Source: Bradyrhizobium sp. OK095 (lineage in GTDB: Bacteria; Pseudomonadota; Alphaproteobacteria; Rhizobiales; Xanthobacteraceae). From it: 64,000 bases of DNA. Below the pieces are notes generated by a model, which worked only from the letters and a program-made list of their open reading frames with translations, did not search any database and was not told the DNA's origin. The stretch covers positions 90,001 to 154,000 of the forward strand of contig NZ_FOBX01000015.1 of the NCBI RefSeq assembly GCF_900109945.1, written 5' to 3'. Below are positions 17,254 through 25,559 of the stretch, piece after piece (within the stretch, counting starts at the first letter, position 1; every line of letters starts with the position of its first letter). The translations under genes were made by a program, and so were the position numbers.

Positions 17254-18381
17254 ATGAATTTCGATTTCTCTGACGACCAGAAACAGCTCCGTGATCAGGC
17301 GCGCAAATTCCTCACTGAGAAATGCTCGCCCAAGGCGGTGCGGATCGTGCTCGACGGCAAGGCGCCTTACGACAAGGAACTCTGGAAGGGCCTCGCCGAG
17401 ATGGGTTTCCTCGGCGTCGCGATCCCGGAAGAGTTCGGCGGCGCCGGCGCTGGCCATCTCGAGCTTTGCGTGATCGCGGAGGAGATGGGCCGGGCGAATG
17501 CGCCGGTGCCGTTCTCCTCGACCGTCTATCTTGCCGCCGAAGCTCTGATGATCGCGGGCAGCGACGCGCAGAAGAAGAAGTGGCTGCCGGCAATTGCCTC
17601 GGGCGAGACGATCGGCACACTGGCGCTGTTCGAGGGCAAGGGCAATCCGTCGCCGAAGAACGTCAAGCTCACGGCTGCGAATGGCGTGCTCAACGGCGTC
17701 AAGAAGCCGGTCGCTGATGGCGCGATCGCCGATTTCACGGTGGTTGCCGCGCGCACGGGATCGAGCGGACGTGAGGGTGATATCTCGCTGTTCCTGGTCG
17801 ATCTCAAGGCCGGTGGCGTCGAGGTGAAAAGCCTCACCAATCTTGATCCGACTCGCGGGCAGGCTGAAATCACCTTCAAGGACTGCAAGGCCGAGCTGCT
17901 CGGCGCTGCCGGCGAAGGCTGGAGCATTCTGACCCAAGTGCTCGACCGCGCGGCGGTGCTGTGCGCCTTTGAGCAGGTTGGCGGTTCCGACCGCGCGCTG
18001 GAAATGGGCCGCGACTACGCGCTCGACCGCATCGCCTTCGGCCGCCAGATCGGTTCGTTTCAGGCGGTCAAGCACATGCTGGCCGACATGTATGTGTCGG
18101 CGACGCTGGCGCGCTCCAACAGCTATTACGGCGCCTGGGCGCTCTCGACCAACGCGGGCGAACTGCCCGAAGCCGCGGCCGCCGCGCGCATCAGTGCGAC
18201 GCAGGCGTTCCAGCACTGCGCCAAGAACAACATCCAGGTTCACGGCGGCATGGGGTTCACCTGGGAGTTCGACTGCCACATGTACTACCGCCGCGCCAAC
18301 GCCATGGCGCTCGGGCTCGGCAGCCTCACCTATTGGGAAGATCAGTTGATCGACCACATGCGCAAGAAGAACGCAGCGTAA
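17254..18381 (+). CDS. Acyl-CoA dehydrogenase, 375-residue small-subunit type
   Basis: This 375-residue flavoprotein has the N-terminal helical domain (MNFDFSDDQKQLRDQARKFL), a middle beta domain with IADFTVVAARTG and the FAD-contact region FEQVGGSDRALEMG. It ends with IQVHGGMGFTWEFDCHMYYRRA. The usual EGT-type loop of medium-chain dehydrogenases is absent at the C-terminus, as in the smaller partner of heteromeric dehydrogenases such as PimD-like proteins. It lies 28 nt after the ligase gene and directly before a 414-residue dehydrogenase, so a two-subunit enzyme is a reasonable inference. Confidence 0.87.
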   Translation: MNFDFSDDQKQLRDQARKFLTEKCSPKAVRIVLDGKAPYDKELWKGLAEMGFLGVAIPEEFGGAGAGHLELCVIAEEMGRANAPVPFSSTVYLAAEALMIAGSDAQKKKWLPAIASGETIGTLALFEGKGNPSPKNVKLTAANGVLNGVKKPVADGAIADFTVVAARTGSSGREGDISLFLVDLKAGGVEVKSLTNLDPTRGQAEITFKDCKAELLGAAGEGWSILTQVLDRAAVLCAFEQVGGSDRALEMGRDYALDRIAFGRQIGSFQAVKHMLADMYVSATLARSNSYYGAWALSTNAGELPEAAAAARISATQAFQHCAKNNIQVHGGMGFTWEFDCHMYYRRANAMALGLGSLTYWEDQLIDHMRKKNAA

Positions 18382-18390
18382 ACCGCCGCA

Positions 18391-18507
18391 CGTGTCCCGG
18401 ACGCGATGCGGCACGTAGTGCTGCTTCGCAGAGCCGGGACCCAGGGGCCGCAATGGACCCCGGATCTGCAGCGCATCACTTCGTGCTGCGCAGCGTCCGG
18501 GGAACGA
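18391..18507. repeat. Intergenic palindromic repeat, family A
   Basis: Complete copy beginning CGTGTCCCGGACGCGATGCGG and ending GCGTCCGGGGAACGA. It lies immediately upstream of the first of two tandem 414-residue dehydrogenase genes, and its sister copies follow each of them. Confidence 0.88.
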
Positions 18508-18523
18508 ACCGAGAGATGAGACC

Positions 18524-19768
18524 ATGAACTTCGACGACACCCCGCAAGAGGCTGAATTCCGCGCCACCGCCCGCGCCTGGATCGGCGCGAACGCGCCAAA
18601 GCAGTACGAAGACGAGCTGCGCAAATCCTCGCTCGGCCGCACGCAACTGAAGAACGCGAACATTCTTGAGGTGGCAAAAGCCTGGCAGAAGAAGAAGGCC
18701 GACGCTGGCTGGGCCTGCCTGCACTGGCCGAAGGAGTATGGCGGGCGCGGCTCGTCGCCGATCGAGCGCGTGATCTGGCAGCAGGAAGAAGGGCCGTTCG
18801 GCCAGCTGTCCCGCATGTTCATCATCGGCCATGGCATGTGCGGACCGACGATGATGGCGTTCGCGCGCGAGGAGCATAAGCGCAATTATCTGCCGCCGCT
18901 CGCCTCCGGCGAAAAGGTCTGGTGCCAGCTGTTCTCCGAGCCCGCCGGCGGCTCCGACGTCGCGGGCCTGCGCACGCGCGCCGAGAAGGATGGCGACGAC
19001 TGGGTCATCAACGGCCAGAAGATCTGGACCTCGGGCGCGCATTATTCCGACTACGGCATTTTGCTCACCCGGACCGACCCAACCGTGCCCAAGCACAAGG
19101 GCCTCACCATGTTCTTCCTCGACATGAAGAGCGAGGGGGTCGAGGTGCGGCCGATCAAGCAGGCGAGCGGCGCCTCAGATTTCAACGAGGTTTATTTCAC
19201 CAATGTCCGCATTCCCGATCATCAGCGCCTCGGCGAGGTCGGTGACGGCTGGAACGTCTCGCTGACCACCCTGATGAACGAGCGCAGCGCGATCGGCGCG
19301 GCCGTCTCGACTGGCTTTCCGGAGCTGTTCGACTATTGCTCCAGTGCGATGCTCGACGACGGTCCGGCCCTCGAGGATCGCGCGGTGCGCTCGAAGCTCG
19401 CCAACTGGGCGGTGAAGGCGAGCGGGCTGAAGTACACCAGCATGCGCGCGATCTCCGCGCTGTCGAAGGGCGAGCGGCCAGGACCGGAGAATTCCATCGG
19501 TAAGCTGGTCGCAGGCTCCATGATCCAGGACGTCGCGACCTATGCGCTGGACTTGCAGGGCGCGAGCGGTGTGATCAGCGGTTCGGAAGACGCCGAACTC
19601 GCCGGCCGCTTCCAGGCGATGTTGCTGCGCGCGCCCGGCACCCGCGTCGAGGGCGGCACCGACGAGATCATGCGCAACATCATCGCCGAGCGGGTGCTGG
19701 GCCTGCCCGGCGATATCCGTGTCGACAAGGACGTGCCGTTCAACAAGATCCCGACCAAGGGAAGATGA
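18524..19768 (+). CDS. Acyl-CoA dehydrogenase, 414-residue large-subunit type, tandem copy 1
   Basis: The 414-residue flavoprotein starts MNFDDTPQEAEFRATARAW and carries the CoA/FAD segment WCQLFSEPAGGSDVAGLRTRA (about residues 129-149), KIWTSGAHYSDYG, and the C-terminal VEGGTDEIMRNIIAERVLGLP. The GGT string stands where medium-chain enzymes have EGT, so the catalytic base is probably elsewhere, as in long-branch dehydrogenases. It is a close paralogue of the gene at 19906 with the same length and the same C-terminal DVP.NKIPTKGR. Copy 1 may pair with the 375-residue subunit just upstream. Confidence 0.9.
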   Translation: MNFDDTPQEAEFRATARAWIGANAPKQYEDELRKSSLGRTQLKNANILEVAKAWQKKKADAGWACLHWPKEYGGRGSSPIERVIWQQEEGPFGQLSRMFIIGHGMCGPTMMAFAREEHKRNYLPPLASGEKVWCQLFSEPAGGSDVAGLRTRAEKDGDDWVINGQKIWTSGAHYSDYGILLTRTDPTVPKHKGLTMFFLDMKSEGVEVRPIKQASGASDFNEVYFTNVRIPDHQRLGEVGDGWNVSLTTLMNERSAIGAAVSTGFPELFDYCSSAMLDDGPALEDRAVRSKLANWAVKASGLKYTSMRAISALSKGERPGPENSIGKLVAGSMIQDVATYALDLQGASGVISGSEDAELAGRFQAMLLRAPGTRVEGGTDEIMRNIIAERVLGLPGDIRVDKDVPFNKIPTKGR

Positions 19769-19771
19769 GCT

Positions 19772-19890
19772 CGTGTCCCGGACGCGATGCAGCGCGCAGC
19801 GCTGCTTCGCAGAGCCGGGACCCAGAGAGCCACAATGGGCCCCGGCTCTGCAGCGCACCGCTTCGCGCTGCGCCGCGTCCGGGGCACGAG
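19772..19890. repeat. Intergenic palindromic repeat, family A
   Basis: Complete copy lying between the two tandem 414-residue dehydrogenase genes: CGTGTCCCGGACGCGATGC at the left, GAGCCGGGACCCAGAG and GGGCCCCGGCTCTGC in the middle, GTCCGGGGCACGAG at the right. The distance from the previous copy (1381 nt) nearly equals the distance to the next one (1384 nt). Confidence 0.9.
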
Positions 19891-19905
19891 AGAGGAGAAC
19901 GCGAG

Positions 19906-21150
19906 ATGAATTTCGACGACACCCCGCAGGAAGCCGCATTCCGCGAGACCGCGCGCAAATGGGTCGAGGCCAATGCTCCGAAGGAGCTGCATGCCGAGCT
20001 GTCGAAATCCTCGCTCGGCCGCATCCGTCTTGCCAATCACGACATCGTCGATGTCGGCAAGGCCTGGCAGAAGAAGAAGTTCGAGGGCAACTGGGCCTGC
20101 CTGCACTGGCCGAAGGAATATGGCGGCCGCGACGCCACACCGATCGAGAAGGTGATCTGGCAGCAGGAAGAGGGCGTCTACGGCAAGCTGACGCAGCCGT
20201 TCCAGATCGGCGAGGGCATGTGCGGCCCGACCGTGATGGCCTGGGGCAGCGAGGACGCCAAGCGCCTGCATCTGCCAAAACTCGCCGCGGGCGAGGAGAT
20301 CTGGTGCCAGCTGTTCTCCGAGCCGTCCGCCGGTTCCGACGTCGCGGGCCTGCGCACGCGCGCGGAGAAGAAGGGCGAAAATTGGGTCGTCAACGGCCAG
20401 AAGATCTGGACCTCCGGTGCGCACTATTCCGACTTCGGCCTCCTGATCGCGCGCACCGATCCGAATGTACCCAAGCACAAGGGCCTCACCATGTTCTTCC
20501 TGGACATGAGGAGCCCGGGCGTCGAGGTGCGGCCGATCAAGCAGGCCAACGGCATGCAGGAGTTCAACGAGGTCTATTTCACCGATGTCGTGATCCCCGA
20601 CAGCCAGCGGCTCGGCGCGGTCGGCGAGGGCTGGAGCGTGTCGCTGACCACGCTGATGAACGAGCGCATGTCGATCGGCTCGCGGCTTGCGACCGGCGTG
20701 CCTGAATTGTTCGATTTCTGCGCCAATTTGATGCTGGAAGACGGGCTTGCGATCGACGATCCCGCCGTGCGTTCGAAACTTGCGAGCTGGGCGGTTAAGT
20801 CGAGCGGGCTGAAATACACCAGCTACCGCGCGATCTCGGCGCTGTCGAAGGGCGAGCGGCCGGGGCCGGAAAACTCGATCGGCAAGCTCGTCTCGGGCAT
20901 GATGCTGCAGGACATCGCGACCTATGCCATGGACCTCCAGGGCGCAGCCGGTGCTCTCACCGGCACGGACGAGGAGACGGTGCAAGGCCAGTTCCAGCAG
21001 ATGCTGCTGTCCTCGCCCTCGATGCGCATCGCCGGCGGCACCGACGAGATTTTGCGCAACATCATCGCCGAGCGCGTGCTGGGCTTGCCGGGCGATATTC
21101 GCGTCGACAAGGACGTGCCGTATAACAAGATCCCGACCAAGGGGCGGTGA
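19906..21150 (+). CDS. Acyl-CoA dehydrogenase, 414-residue large-subunit type, tandem copy 2
   Basis: Same length and architecture as the preceding gene, with WCQLFSEPSAGSDVAGLRTRA, KIWTSGAHYSDFG and C-terminal IAGGTDEILRNIIAERVLGLP. Where copy 1 has VEGGT this one has IAGGT, a charge difference next to the flavin-side loop. The ATG at 19906 follows GAGGAGAA. Copy 2 retains all core motifs, so it should be active, possibly on another chain or ring substrate. Flanking repeats suggest how the duplication arose. Confidence 0.9.
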   Translation: MNFDDTPQEAAFRETARKWVEANAPKELHAELSKSSLGRIRLANHDIVDVGKAWQKKKFEGNWACLHWPKEYGGRDATPIEKVIWQQEEGVYGKLTQPFQIGEGMCGPTVMAWGSEDAKRLHLPKLAAGEEIWCQLFSEPSAGSDVAGLRTRAEKKGENWVVNGQKIWTSGAHYSDFGLLIARTDPNVPKHKGLTMFFLDMRSPGVEVRPIKQANGMQEFNEVYFTDVVIPDSQRLGAVGEGWSVSLTTLMNERMSIGSRLATGVPELFDFCANLMLEDGLAIDDPAVRSKLASWAVKSSGLKYTSYRAISALSKGERPGPENSIGKLVSGMMLQDIATYAMDLQGAAGALTGTDEETVQGQFQQMLLSSPSMRIAGGTDEILRNIIAERVLGLPGDIRVDKDVPYNKIPTKGR

Positions 21151-21155
21151 TCTCT

Positions 21156-21274
21156 CGTGTCCCGGACGCGGTGCGGCGCGAAGTGCCGCTCCGCAGAGCC
21201 GGGACCCAAGTGTGCCACAATGGGCCCCGGCTCTGCGCCGCATCACTTCGTGCTGCGTCGCGTCCGGGGCACGA
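21156..21274. repeat. Intergenic palindromic repeat, family A
   Basis: Complete copy downstream of the second tandem dehydrogenase: CGTGTCCCGGACGCGGTGCGG, GAGCCGGGACCCAAG, GGGCCCCGGCTCTGC, GTCCGGGGCACGA. It ends 14 nt before the nitroreductase start. Confidence 0.88.
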
Positions 21275-21288
21275 AAGCGAGACTAGCC

Positions 21289-22002
21289 ATGGACGCCAAA
21301 GTGCCCAACGCCCGCTATTCCAATGAAGACCGTATCGGCGTGCTCGAAGAGCTCCTCAACGAGCGCTATTCCGTCCGCGCCTTCTTGGACAAAGAAGTCG
21401 ATCGCGCGACCATCGAGCATGTGCTGACCACCGCGCAGCGTACCGCGTCCTGGTGCAACAGCCAGCCCTGGCAGGTGATCATCGCCAGCGGCGAGGCCAA
21501 GGAGCGTTTTCGCCAGCTGATCTACAAGGAAGCATCCGGCGGTCTCGGCGACGATTACGATTTCACGCCGCCGCGCGAATATGCCGGCGTCTATCTCGAT
21601 CGCCGCCGCGAGAGCGGCTTTCAGCTCTACAACACCCTCAACATCGCCCGCGGCGACAAGATGGCCTATGCAAAACAGGCGCTGGAGAACTATAATTTCT
21701 TCGGCGCGCCGCATGTGGCGATCATTCACACCAACGAGCCGCTCGGCATCTACGGTGCGATCGATTGCGGTGCCTATGTCTCGAATTTCATGTTGGCCGC
21801 GCAGGCGCTCGGTCTCGGCACCATTCCGCAGGCGGCATTGGCGCGTCATTCCGGCCTGATCCGCCGCCATTTCAATCTGGGCGACGACCGCCGCGTCGTC
21901 TGCGGCATTTCGTTCGGCTATGCCGACAACGCGCACAAGGTCAACAGCTACCGCACCTCGCGCGCGAGCGTGGCAGAGACAGTGACGTTCGCGGACGAGT
22001 GA
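21289..22002 (+). CDS. Nitroreductase family protein
   Basis: The 237-residue FMN-dependent oxidoreductase has the N-terminal RYSVRAFLDKEVDRATIEHVL (FMN phosphate contact), SWCNSQPWQVI, and the C-terminal GLGTIPQAAL and VVCGISFGYAD segments typical of NfnB-like nitroreductases. It would use NAD(P)H to reduce nitro groups, quinones or enones. It is the last plus-strand gene of the CoA-ester cluster and converges on ecfG. A role in that pathway is inferred from position only. Confidence 0.88.
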   Translation: MDAKVPNARYSNEDRIGVLEELLNERYSVRAFLDKEVDRATIEHVLTTAQRTASWCNSQPWQVIIASGEAKERFRQLIYKEASGGLGDDYDFTPPREYAGVYLDRRRESGFQLYNTLNIARGDKMAYAKQALENYNFFGAPHVAIIHTNEPLGIYGAIDCGAYVSNFMLAAQALGLGTIPQAALARHSGLIRRHFNLGDDRRVVCGISFGYADNAHKVNSYRTSRASVAETVTFADE

Positions 22003-22019
22003 TTTTAACACGCGCGAAA

Positions 22020-22039
22020 GCGGCCGCAGAAACGGCCGC
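22020..22039. terminator. Hairpin between convergent nitroreductase and ecfG genes
   Basis: GCGGCCG at 22020-22026 pairs with CGGCCGC at 22033-22039 around the loop CAGAAA. It lies in the 69-nt gap between convergent genes. No T-run of note follows on either strand (the minus side reads TTTCGCG), so it is a weak or bidirectional terminator at best. Confidence 0.45.
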
Positions 22040-22071
22040 CTTCACCTCATGTCTCCGATGGCTGCCTGCCG

Positions 22072-22620
22072 CTATCCGCCGCTGCCGCCGATCACGGCGC
22101 GAATGGTCTCGTCGGGCCCGAAGTCCTCGGCGCCGTCGACATAGAGCAGGGCGGCGAGCTTCGAGCGCGCGCGGTTGACGCGGCTCTTGATTGTGCCGAC
22201 CGCGCAGCCGCAGATCGAGGCCGCGTCCTCGTAGGAGAAGCCGGAGGCACCGACCAGGATGAGCGCTTCGCGCTGGTCCTGCGGCAGCTTCTCGAGCGCG
22301 ACGCGGAACTCCTCGAACTCGAGATGCGCGTTCTGCGACGGCTGTGTCTTCAGCGTCTTGGCATAGTTGCCGTCGGCATCCTCCACCTCCCGCCGCCGCT
22401 TGCGATAGTCGGAGCGGAACAAATTGCGCAGGATCGTGAACAGCCACGCCGGCAGGTTGGAGCCGGGCTGGAACGAGTCGATGTTGGCGAGTGCGCGCAA
22501 CAGGGTTTCCTGCACCAGATCGTCGGCGCGGTCCGCGTTGCCGCTGAGCGAGATGGCGAAAGCGCGCAAGCTCGGCACGGCCGCCAGGATGTCGTCACGA
22601 AGGGAGTCCGTGAGAGGCAT
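22072..22620 (-). CDS. ecfG: RNA polymerase sigma factor EcfG (general stress response)
   Basis: The 182-residue ECF sigma factor has region 2 (RADDLVQETLLRALANIDSFQPG then LPAWLFTILRNLF) and region 4 (LPQDQREALILVGASGFSYEDAASICGCAVGTIKSRVNRAR). These are typical of the EcfG/ECF15 group, which reads GGAAC-N16/17-CGTT promoters. Its ATG overlaps the TAA of nepR by one base (TAATG), so the anti-sigma factor and sigma factor are translationally coupled. In the known system NepR holds EcfG until phosphorylated PhyR sequesters NepR. PhyR is encoded divergently 450 nt away. Confidence 0.95.
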   Translation of the reverse strand: MPLTDSLRDDILAAVPSLRAFAISLSGNADRADDLVQETLLRALANIDSFQPGSNLPAWLFTILRNLFRSDYRKRRREVEDADGNYAKTLKTQPSQNAHLEFEEFRVALEKLPQDQREALILVGASGFSYEDAASICGCAVGTIKSRVNRARSKLAALLYVDGAEDFGPDETIRAVIGGSGG

Positions 22621-22853
22621 TAATCCCTCCCATTGTTGTCGTTGGAGCCCCCAGCCCCATTCTCATCCTGAGATCCGCCTCCCGGCGCATCGAGCTTCTT
22701 GATCAGCTCCGCGAACCGGTCCGGAACCCCCTGCCGCACGACGTCGTCGTACATGGCGCGCAGCTGGTGCCCGATCCGGGATTGGATTTCCGGAGTGAGG
22801 CCTCCCTTGCCGGGGGTCGTGCTTTTGCTGGCTTGAGACTTGAGATCTTTCAT
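22620..22853 (-). CDS. nepR: Anti-sigma factor NepR
   Basis: The 77-residue protein has the conserved NepR core from TPEIQSRIGHQLRAMYDDVV to VPDRFAELIKKLD, two helices that bind EcfG or PhyR, and a disordered Gly/Asn-rich tail. I chose the ATG at 22853 because upstream in-frame sequence lacks NepR character. It is the first gene of the nepR-ecfG unit and overlaps ecfG by one base. Confidence 0.93.
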   Translation of the reverse strand: MKDLKSQASKSTTPGKGGLTPEIQSRIGHQLRAMYDDVVRQGVPDRFAELIKKLDAPGGGSQDENGAGGSNDNNGRD

Positions 22854-22969
22854 GACCTGTTCCACGTTTCCCCGAGTTAAGTGACTGCAAAATAGAGAAG
22901 TTTCCTCAACCGGGAGCCGCTCCCTGGATGAGTTCAATTCCAGGTTCGACAAAAAGTTCCCGGATCGAG

Positions 22970-22994
22970 GGAACTTTTCTTATCCTGAAGCGTC
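22970..22994 (+). promoter_or_regulatory. Near-consensus EcfG promoter of phyR
   Basis: GGAAC at 22970-22974 is followed after 16 nt by CGTC at 22991-22994, one base off the GGAAC-N16/17-CGTT consensus. It faces phyR, whose start lies about 80 nt downstream, giving positive feedback as known for this regulon. An inverted GGGAACTTTT on the minus strand at 22952-22961 lacks a matching -10 element. Confidence 0.75.
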
Positions 22995-23074
22995 ATTAGC
23001 CCCAGTAGGGGAACCCGGGCCTCCCTTCGCAGTTCCCGTTTTTTAAGGTTTGGCCCGAAATGATTGGAGTGGGG

Positions 23075-23881
23075 ATGTCCCGTTCGCAGCTTGTCGCTGA
23101 ACACTTGCCGTTGTTGCGCCGGTACGCACGAGCCCTGACGGGCAACCAAGCCTCCGGCGACGCCTATGTCGCAGCCATGTTGGAAGCCATGCTTGGGGAT
23201 CCCAGCGTGCTCGACGAGAGCCACGGGCCGCGCGCCGGCCTGTTCCGGCTGTTCACCCAGATCTGGAATTCGGTCTCGGTCAACGACGATGCCGAGGTGG
23301 CGACCTTGCCGATGCCGCCCGAGCGGCGTCTGTCGAACATCACGCCGCTGCCGCGGCAGGCGTTTCTGCTGCTCTCGCTCGAGGGATTTTCAGAAGAGGA
23401 AGTCGGCTACGTGCTCGGCACCGACGTCGCCGAGACGCGGCGGCTTGCGGATGCCGCGGGACGCGAGATGGCGGCCGAGATCGCCACCGACGTGCTGATC
23501 ATCGAGGACGAGACCTTCATCGCCATGGACCTCGAGAGCCTGGTGAAAAATCTCGGCCACAACGTCGTCGGCGTCGCACGCACCCATGCCGACGCGGTGG
23601 CGCTGGCCAAGAACAAGCGGCCCGGCCTGATCCTCGCCGACATCCAGCTCGCTGATGGTTCGTCCGGCCTCGACGCAGTCAACGAGCTGTTGCGCACCTT
23701 CGAGGTGCCGGTGGTGTTCATCACCGCCTATCCGGAACGCTTCCTCACCGGCGAGCGCCCCGAACCGGCGTTCCTGATCTCAAAGCCGTTCCAGCCCGCG
23801 ATGGTGTCGGCGGTGGCGAGCCAGGCGCTGTTCTTCCAGCGCAACTCCCGCAACCGCACGCCGAAGGCGCCTGCGGCGTAA
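23075..23881 (+). CDS. phyR: Response regulator PhyR, anti-anti-sigma factor
   Basis: The 268-residue protein joins an N-terminal sigma-like domain (about residues 1-130, with LLRRYARALTGNQASGDAYVA and LPRQAFLLLSLEGFSEEEVG) to a C-terminal receiver. The receiver has acidic pair E144-D145, phosphoacceptor D189 in LADIQL, and Lys237 in ISKPF. On phosphorylation the sigma-like domain is exposed and captures NepR. The ATG at 23075 is preceded by GGAGTGGGG; an in-frame ATG 15 nt upstream overlaps that site and is less likely. The cognate PhyK-type kinase is not in the window. Confidence 0.95.
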   Translation: MSRSQLVAEHLPLLRRYARALTGNQASGDAYVAAMLEAMLGDPSVLDESHGPRAGLFRLFTQIWNSVSVNDDAEVATLPMPPERRLSNITPLPRQAFLLLSLEGFSEEEVGYVLGTDVAETRRLADAAGREMAAEIATDVLIIEDETFIAMDLESLVKNLGHNVVGVARTHADAVALAKNKRPGLILADIQLADGSSGLDAVNELLRTFEVPVVFITAYPERFLTGERPEPAFLISKPFQPAMVSAVASQALFFQRNSRNRTPKAPAA

Positions 23882-23904
23882 GGACGCTCGCATTGGACAA
23901 GAAG

Positions 23905-23934
23905 ACGGCGCGTCTCAAGGCGCGCCGTTTTTTT
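23905..23934 (+). terminator. Rho-independent terminator of phyR
   Basis: ACGGCGCG (23905-23912) pairs with CGCGCCGT (23921-23928) and is followed by seven T. It begins 24 nt after the phyR stop codon. Confidence 0.88.
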
Positions 23935-23948
23935 GCCGGCACTTTATT

Positions 23949-24734
23949 TCAGCAGCCTCGGCAGACACTGTTGACCTTCGCCTTTACCTTGGCTTCGTCC
24001 GCCCATGGCCCGCCCATCGGCCGCGTCCCGTCGAAAGTTATGAGGATAGTCATTCTCTGCAGGTCGTCCTTCGCCTCGACGGGCGGCTTCGGGAATGGCG
24101 CTGATCGCTCGACCATTGCGAGCGTCTCTGCATCGAGCGGCCGGAATCCACTGCTTTCCGCCAGCGCGTTCGAGATCAATTTGCCCGAGCGGTCGATCAC
24201 GAATGTGGCGCCGGCATCGCCTTTCTGACCGATCGCCTCCGGCGGAAATGCCCTGTGGCGCCAGACATGCTCGGTGACCGTCTTGCGCCAGGCGTCCAAG
24301 GCGTCGGACCTCGCGAAAGCGGGCGTCGGCACGCTGGCGGCCAGTCCGTAAGGTACGAGGCCGAAATGACGGCCGTCGGAGACAATAGGCACGACGAAAG
24401 AGAACGTGTCCTCCGTCAGCTCTGATGGCGGTTCTGGAAACGGTTGGGCACGATCGAAAATCGCCAGCAAGGCAACATCCAGCTGCCGAGAGCCGGTGCT
24501 CTCGATCAACGTTCGCGACGTCAATTTGCCGGACCGATCGATGACGAATGTCATCTTGGCATGGCCGGTTTGTCCCCGCACTTCAGTTGGAAGTAGCCTG
24601 TTGCCGACAATATGTTCCGTCAGCCTCGCCTTCCAGGCTGTCGCGCGTTCGGTTTGCAAATCTGTTTGTGCGTGTGCGGGGAAGACCGCCAGCAATCCAA
24701 GAAGCGCGGCCAACAAAGGGAATCTCATCTGCAT
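23949..24734 (-). CDS. Secreted protein with two TonB-C-like domains
   Basis: The 261-residue protein has a signal peptide (FPLLAALLGLLAVFPAHA, cleavage near residue 22). Two similar units follow, each with TEH(I/V).... then a TFVIDRSGKL(T/I)S strand and a LD...LA(I/M)..RA.PFP.PP end. This repeated FVIDRSGKL pattern is that of the TonB C-terminal domain, here duplicated in a small protein without the membrane anchor plus Pro-rich linker of a real TonB. It ends with two Cys (VNSVCRGC). It may bind peptidoglycan or outer-membrane partners. It is transcribed towards phyR, sharing the terminator region. Confidence 0.6.
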   Translation of the reverse strand: MQMRFPLLAALLGLLAVFPAHAQTDLQTERATAWKARLTEHIVGNRLLPTEVRGQTGHAKMTFVIDRSGKLTSRTLIESTGSRQLDVALLAIFDRAQPFPEPPSELTEDTFSFVVPIVSDGRHFGLVPYGLAASVPTPAFARSDALDAWRKTVTEHVWRHRAFPPEAIGQKGDAGATFVIDRSGKLISNALAESSGFRPLDAETLAMVERSAPFPKPPVEAKDDLQRMTILITFDGTRPMGGPWADEAKVKAKVNSVCRGC

Positions 24735-24910
24735 CGGTGCGGATATTAATCGCCATCAGGTTGATTGCAAGGTTCGCTGCTCGTACCGCGCTTGCACGGG
24801 CATGGGACATTCGAAGGGCTGGGAAGCCAGCTTGACGGCGACCAAATTGCCTCGTTCATACGTCTGGCCAATGACAGCCATCGCCGCCTTAAGCCGCCGG
24901 GAGATTTCGC

Positions 24911-25513
24911 ATGCTGGACCCACAACTCCTCGATCGCCTCGCCATCCGCGACCTCGTCGAGAACTGGGCGGTGTGGCGGGACGCCGGCGACTGGGATCGC
25001 TTTGCCACCGTCTGGCACGAAGACGGCTGGATGTCCGCGACCTGGTTTCAGGGGCCGGCGCGGGATTTCATGCGCGTCAGCCAGGAGGGGTTTGCCAAGG
25101 GCGTGCGCATCCTGCATTTCCTCGGCGGTACCAGCATCGATTTGTCCGGCGAGCGCGCCATCGCCCAGACCAAGATGACGATCTCGCAGCGGGCGCCGGT
25201 GCATGACGTGCTCTGCGACGTGGTCTGCACCGGGCGCTTCTACGATTTCCTGGAGAAGCGGCATGACCAATGGGGCATCGTCCGCCGCCAGCCGATCTAC
25301 GAGAAGGACCGGATCGACCCGGTCGATCCCGCAGCGACACTTCGCCTTGACCAGAAAGCGCTGGCCGCACTGCCCGAAGGCTATCGCCACCTCGCCTACA
25401 TGCAGGAGCTGATCGGCTACAAGGTCAAGCGCGACATGCCGGGCCTGATCGGGCCCGAGGTCGAGAAGCTCTATGGCGAAGGGCGGGAGTGGCTGGCGGG
25501 GAAGGTGAAGTGA
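24911..25513 (+). CDS. SnoaL-like (NTF2-fold) polyketide-cyclase-type protein
   Basis: The 200-residue protein begins with LLDRLAIRDLVENWAVWRDAGDWDRFATVWHEDGWMSATW, the usual N-terminus of SnoaL_4-type proteins with a small-molecule pocket. It then has FLGGTSIDLSGERAIAQTKMTI and a C-terminal helical extension of about 60 residues with a DMPGLIGPEVEKLYGEGR string. Members act as dehydratases, isomerases or ring-hydroxylating partners, but the motif does not decide which. It stands alone between the TonB-C-like gene and a small secreted protein. Confidence 0.72.
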   Translation: MLDPQLLDRLAIRDLVENWAVWRDAGDWDRFATVWHEDGWMSATWFQGPARDFMRVSQEGFAKGVRILHFLGGTSIDLSGERAIAQTKMTISQRAPVHDVLCDVVCTGRFYDFLEKRHDQWGIVRRQPIYEKDRIDPVDPAATLRLDQKALAALPEGYRHLAYMQELIGYKVKRDMPGLIGPEVEKLYGEGREWLAGKVK

Positions 25514-25520
25514 GCCCCAG

Positions 25521-25559
25521 AAAAAAGTAAGGCGCGACTGGCATCACCACAGTCGCGCC
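25521..25559. other. Strong hairpin after the SnoaL-like gene
   Basis: GGCGCGACT at 25531-25539 pairs with AGTCGCGCC at 25551-25559. No T-run follows on the plus strand; six A precede it (25521-25526), which would act as a U-run only for minus-strand transcripts. It may mark the 3' end of the SnoaL-like mRNA by stabilisation, not classical termination. Confidence 0.5.

Noticed and set aside
22952..22961. Minus-strand GGGAACTTTT as an EcfG promoter of nepR
   Set aside because: No CGTT-like -10 element occurs at 16 or 17 nt; only AATT or ATTG is present.
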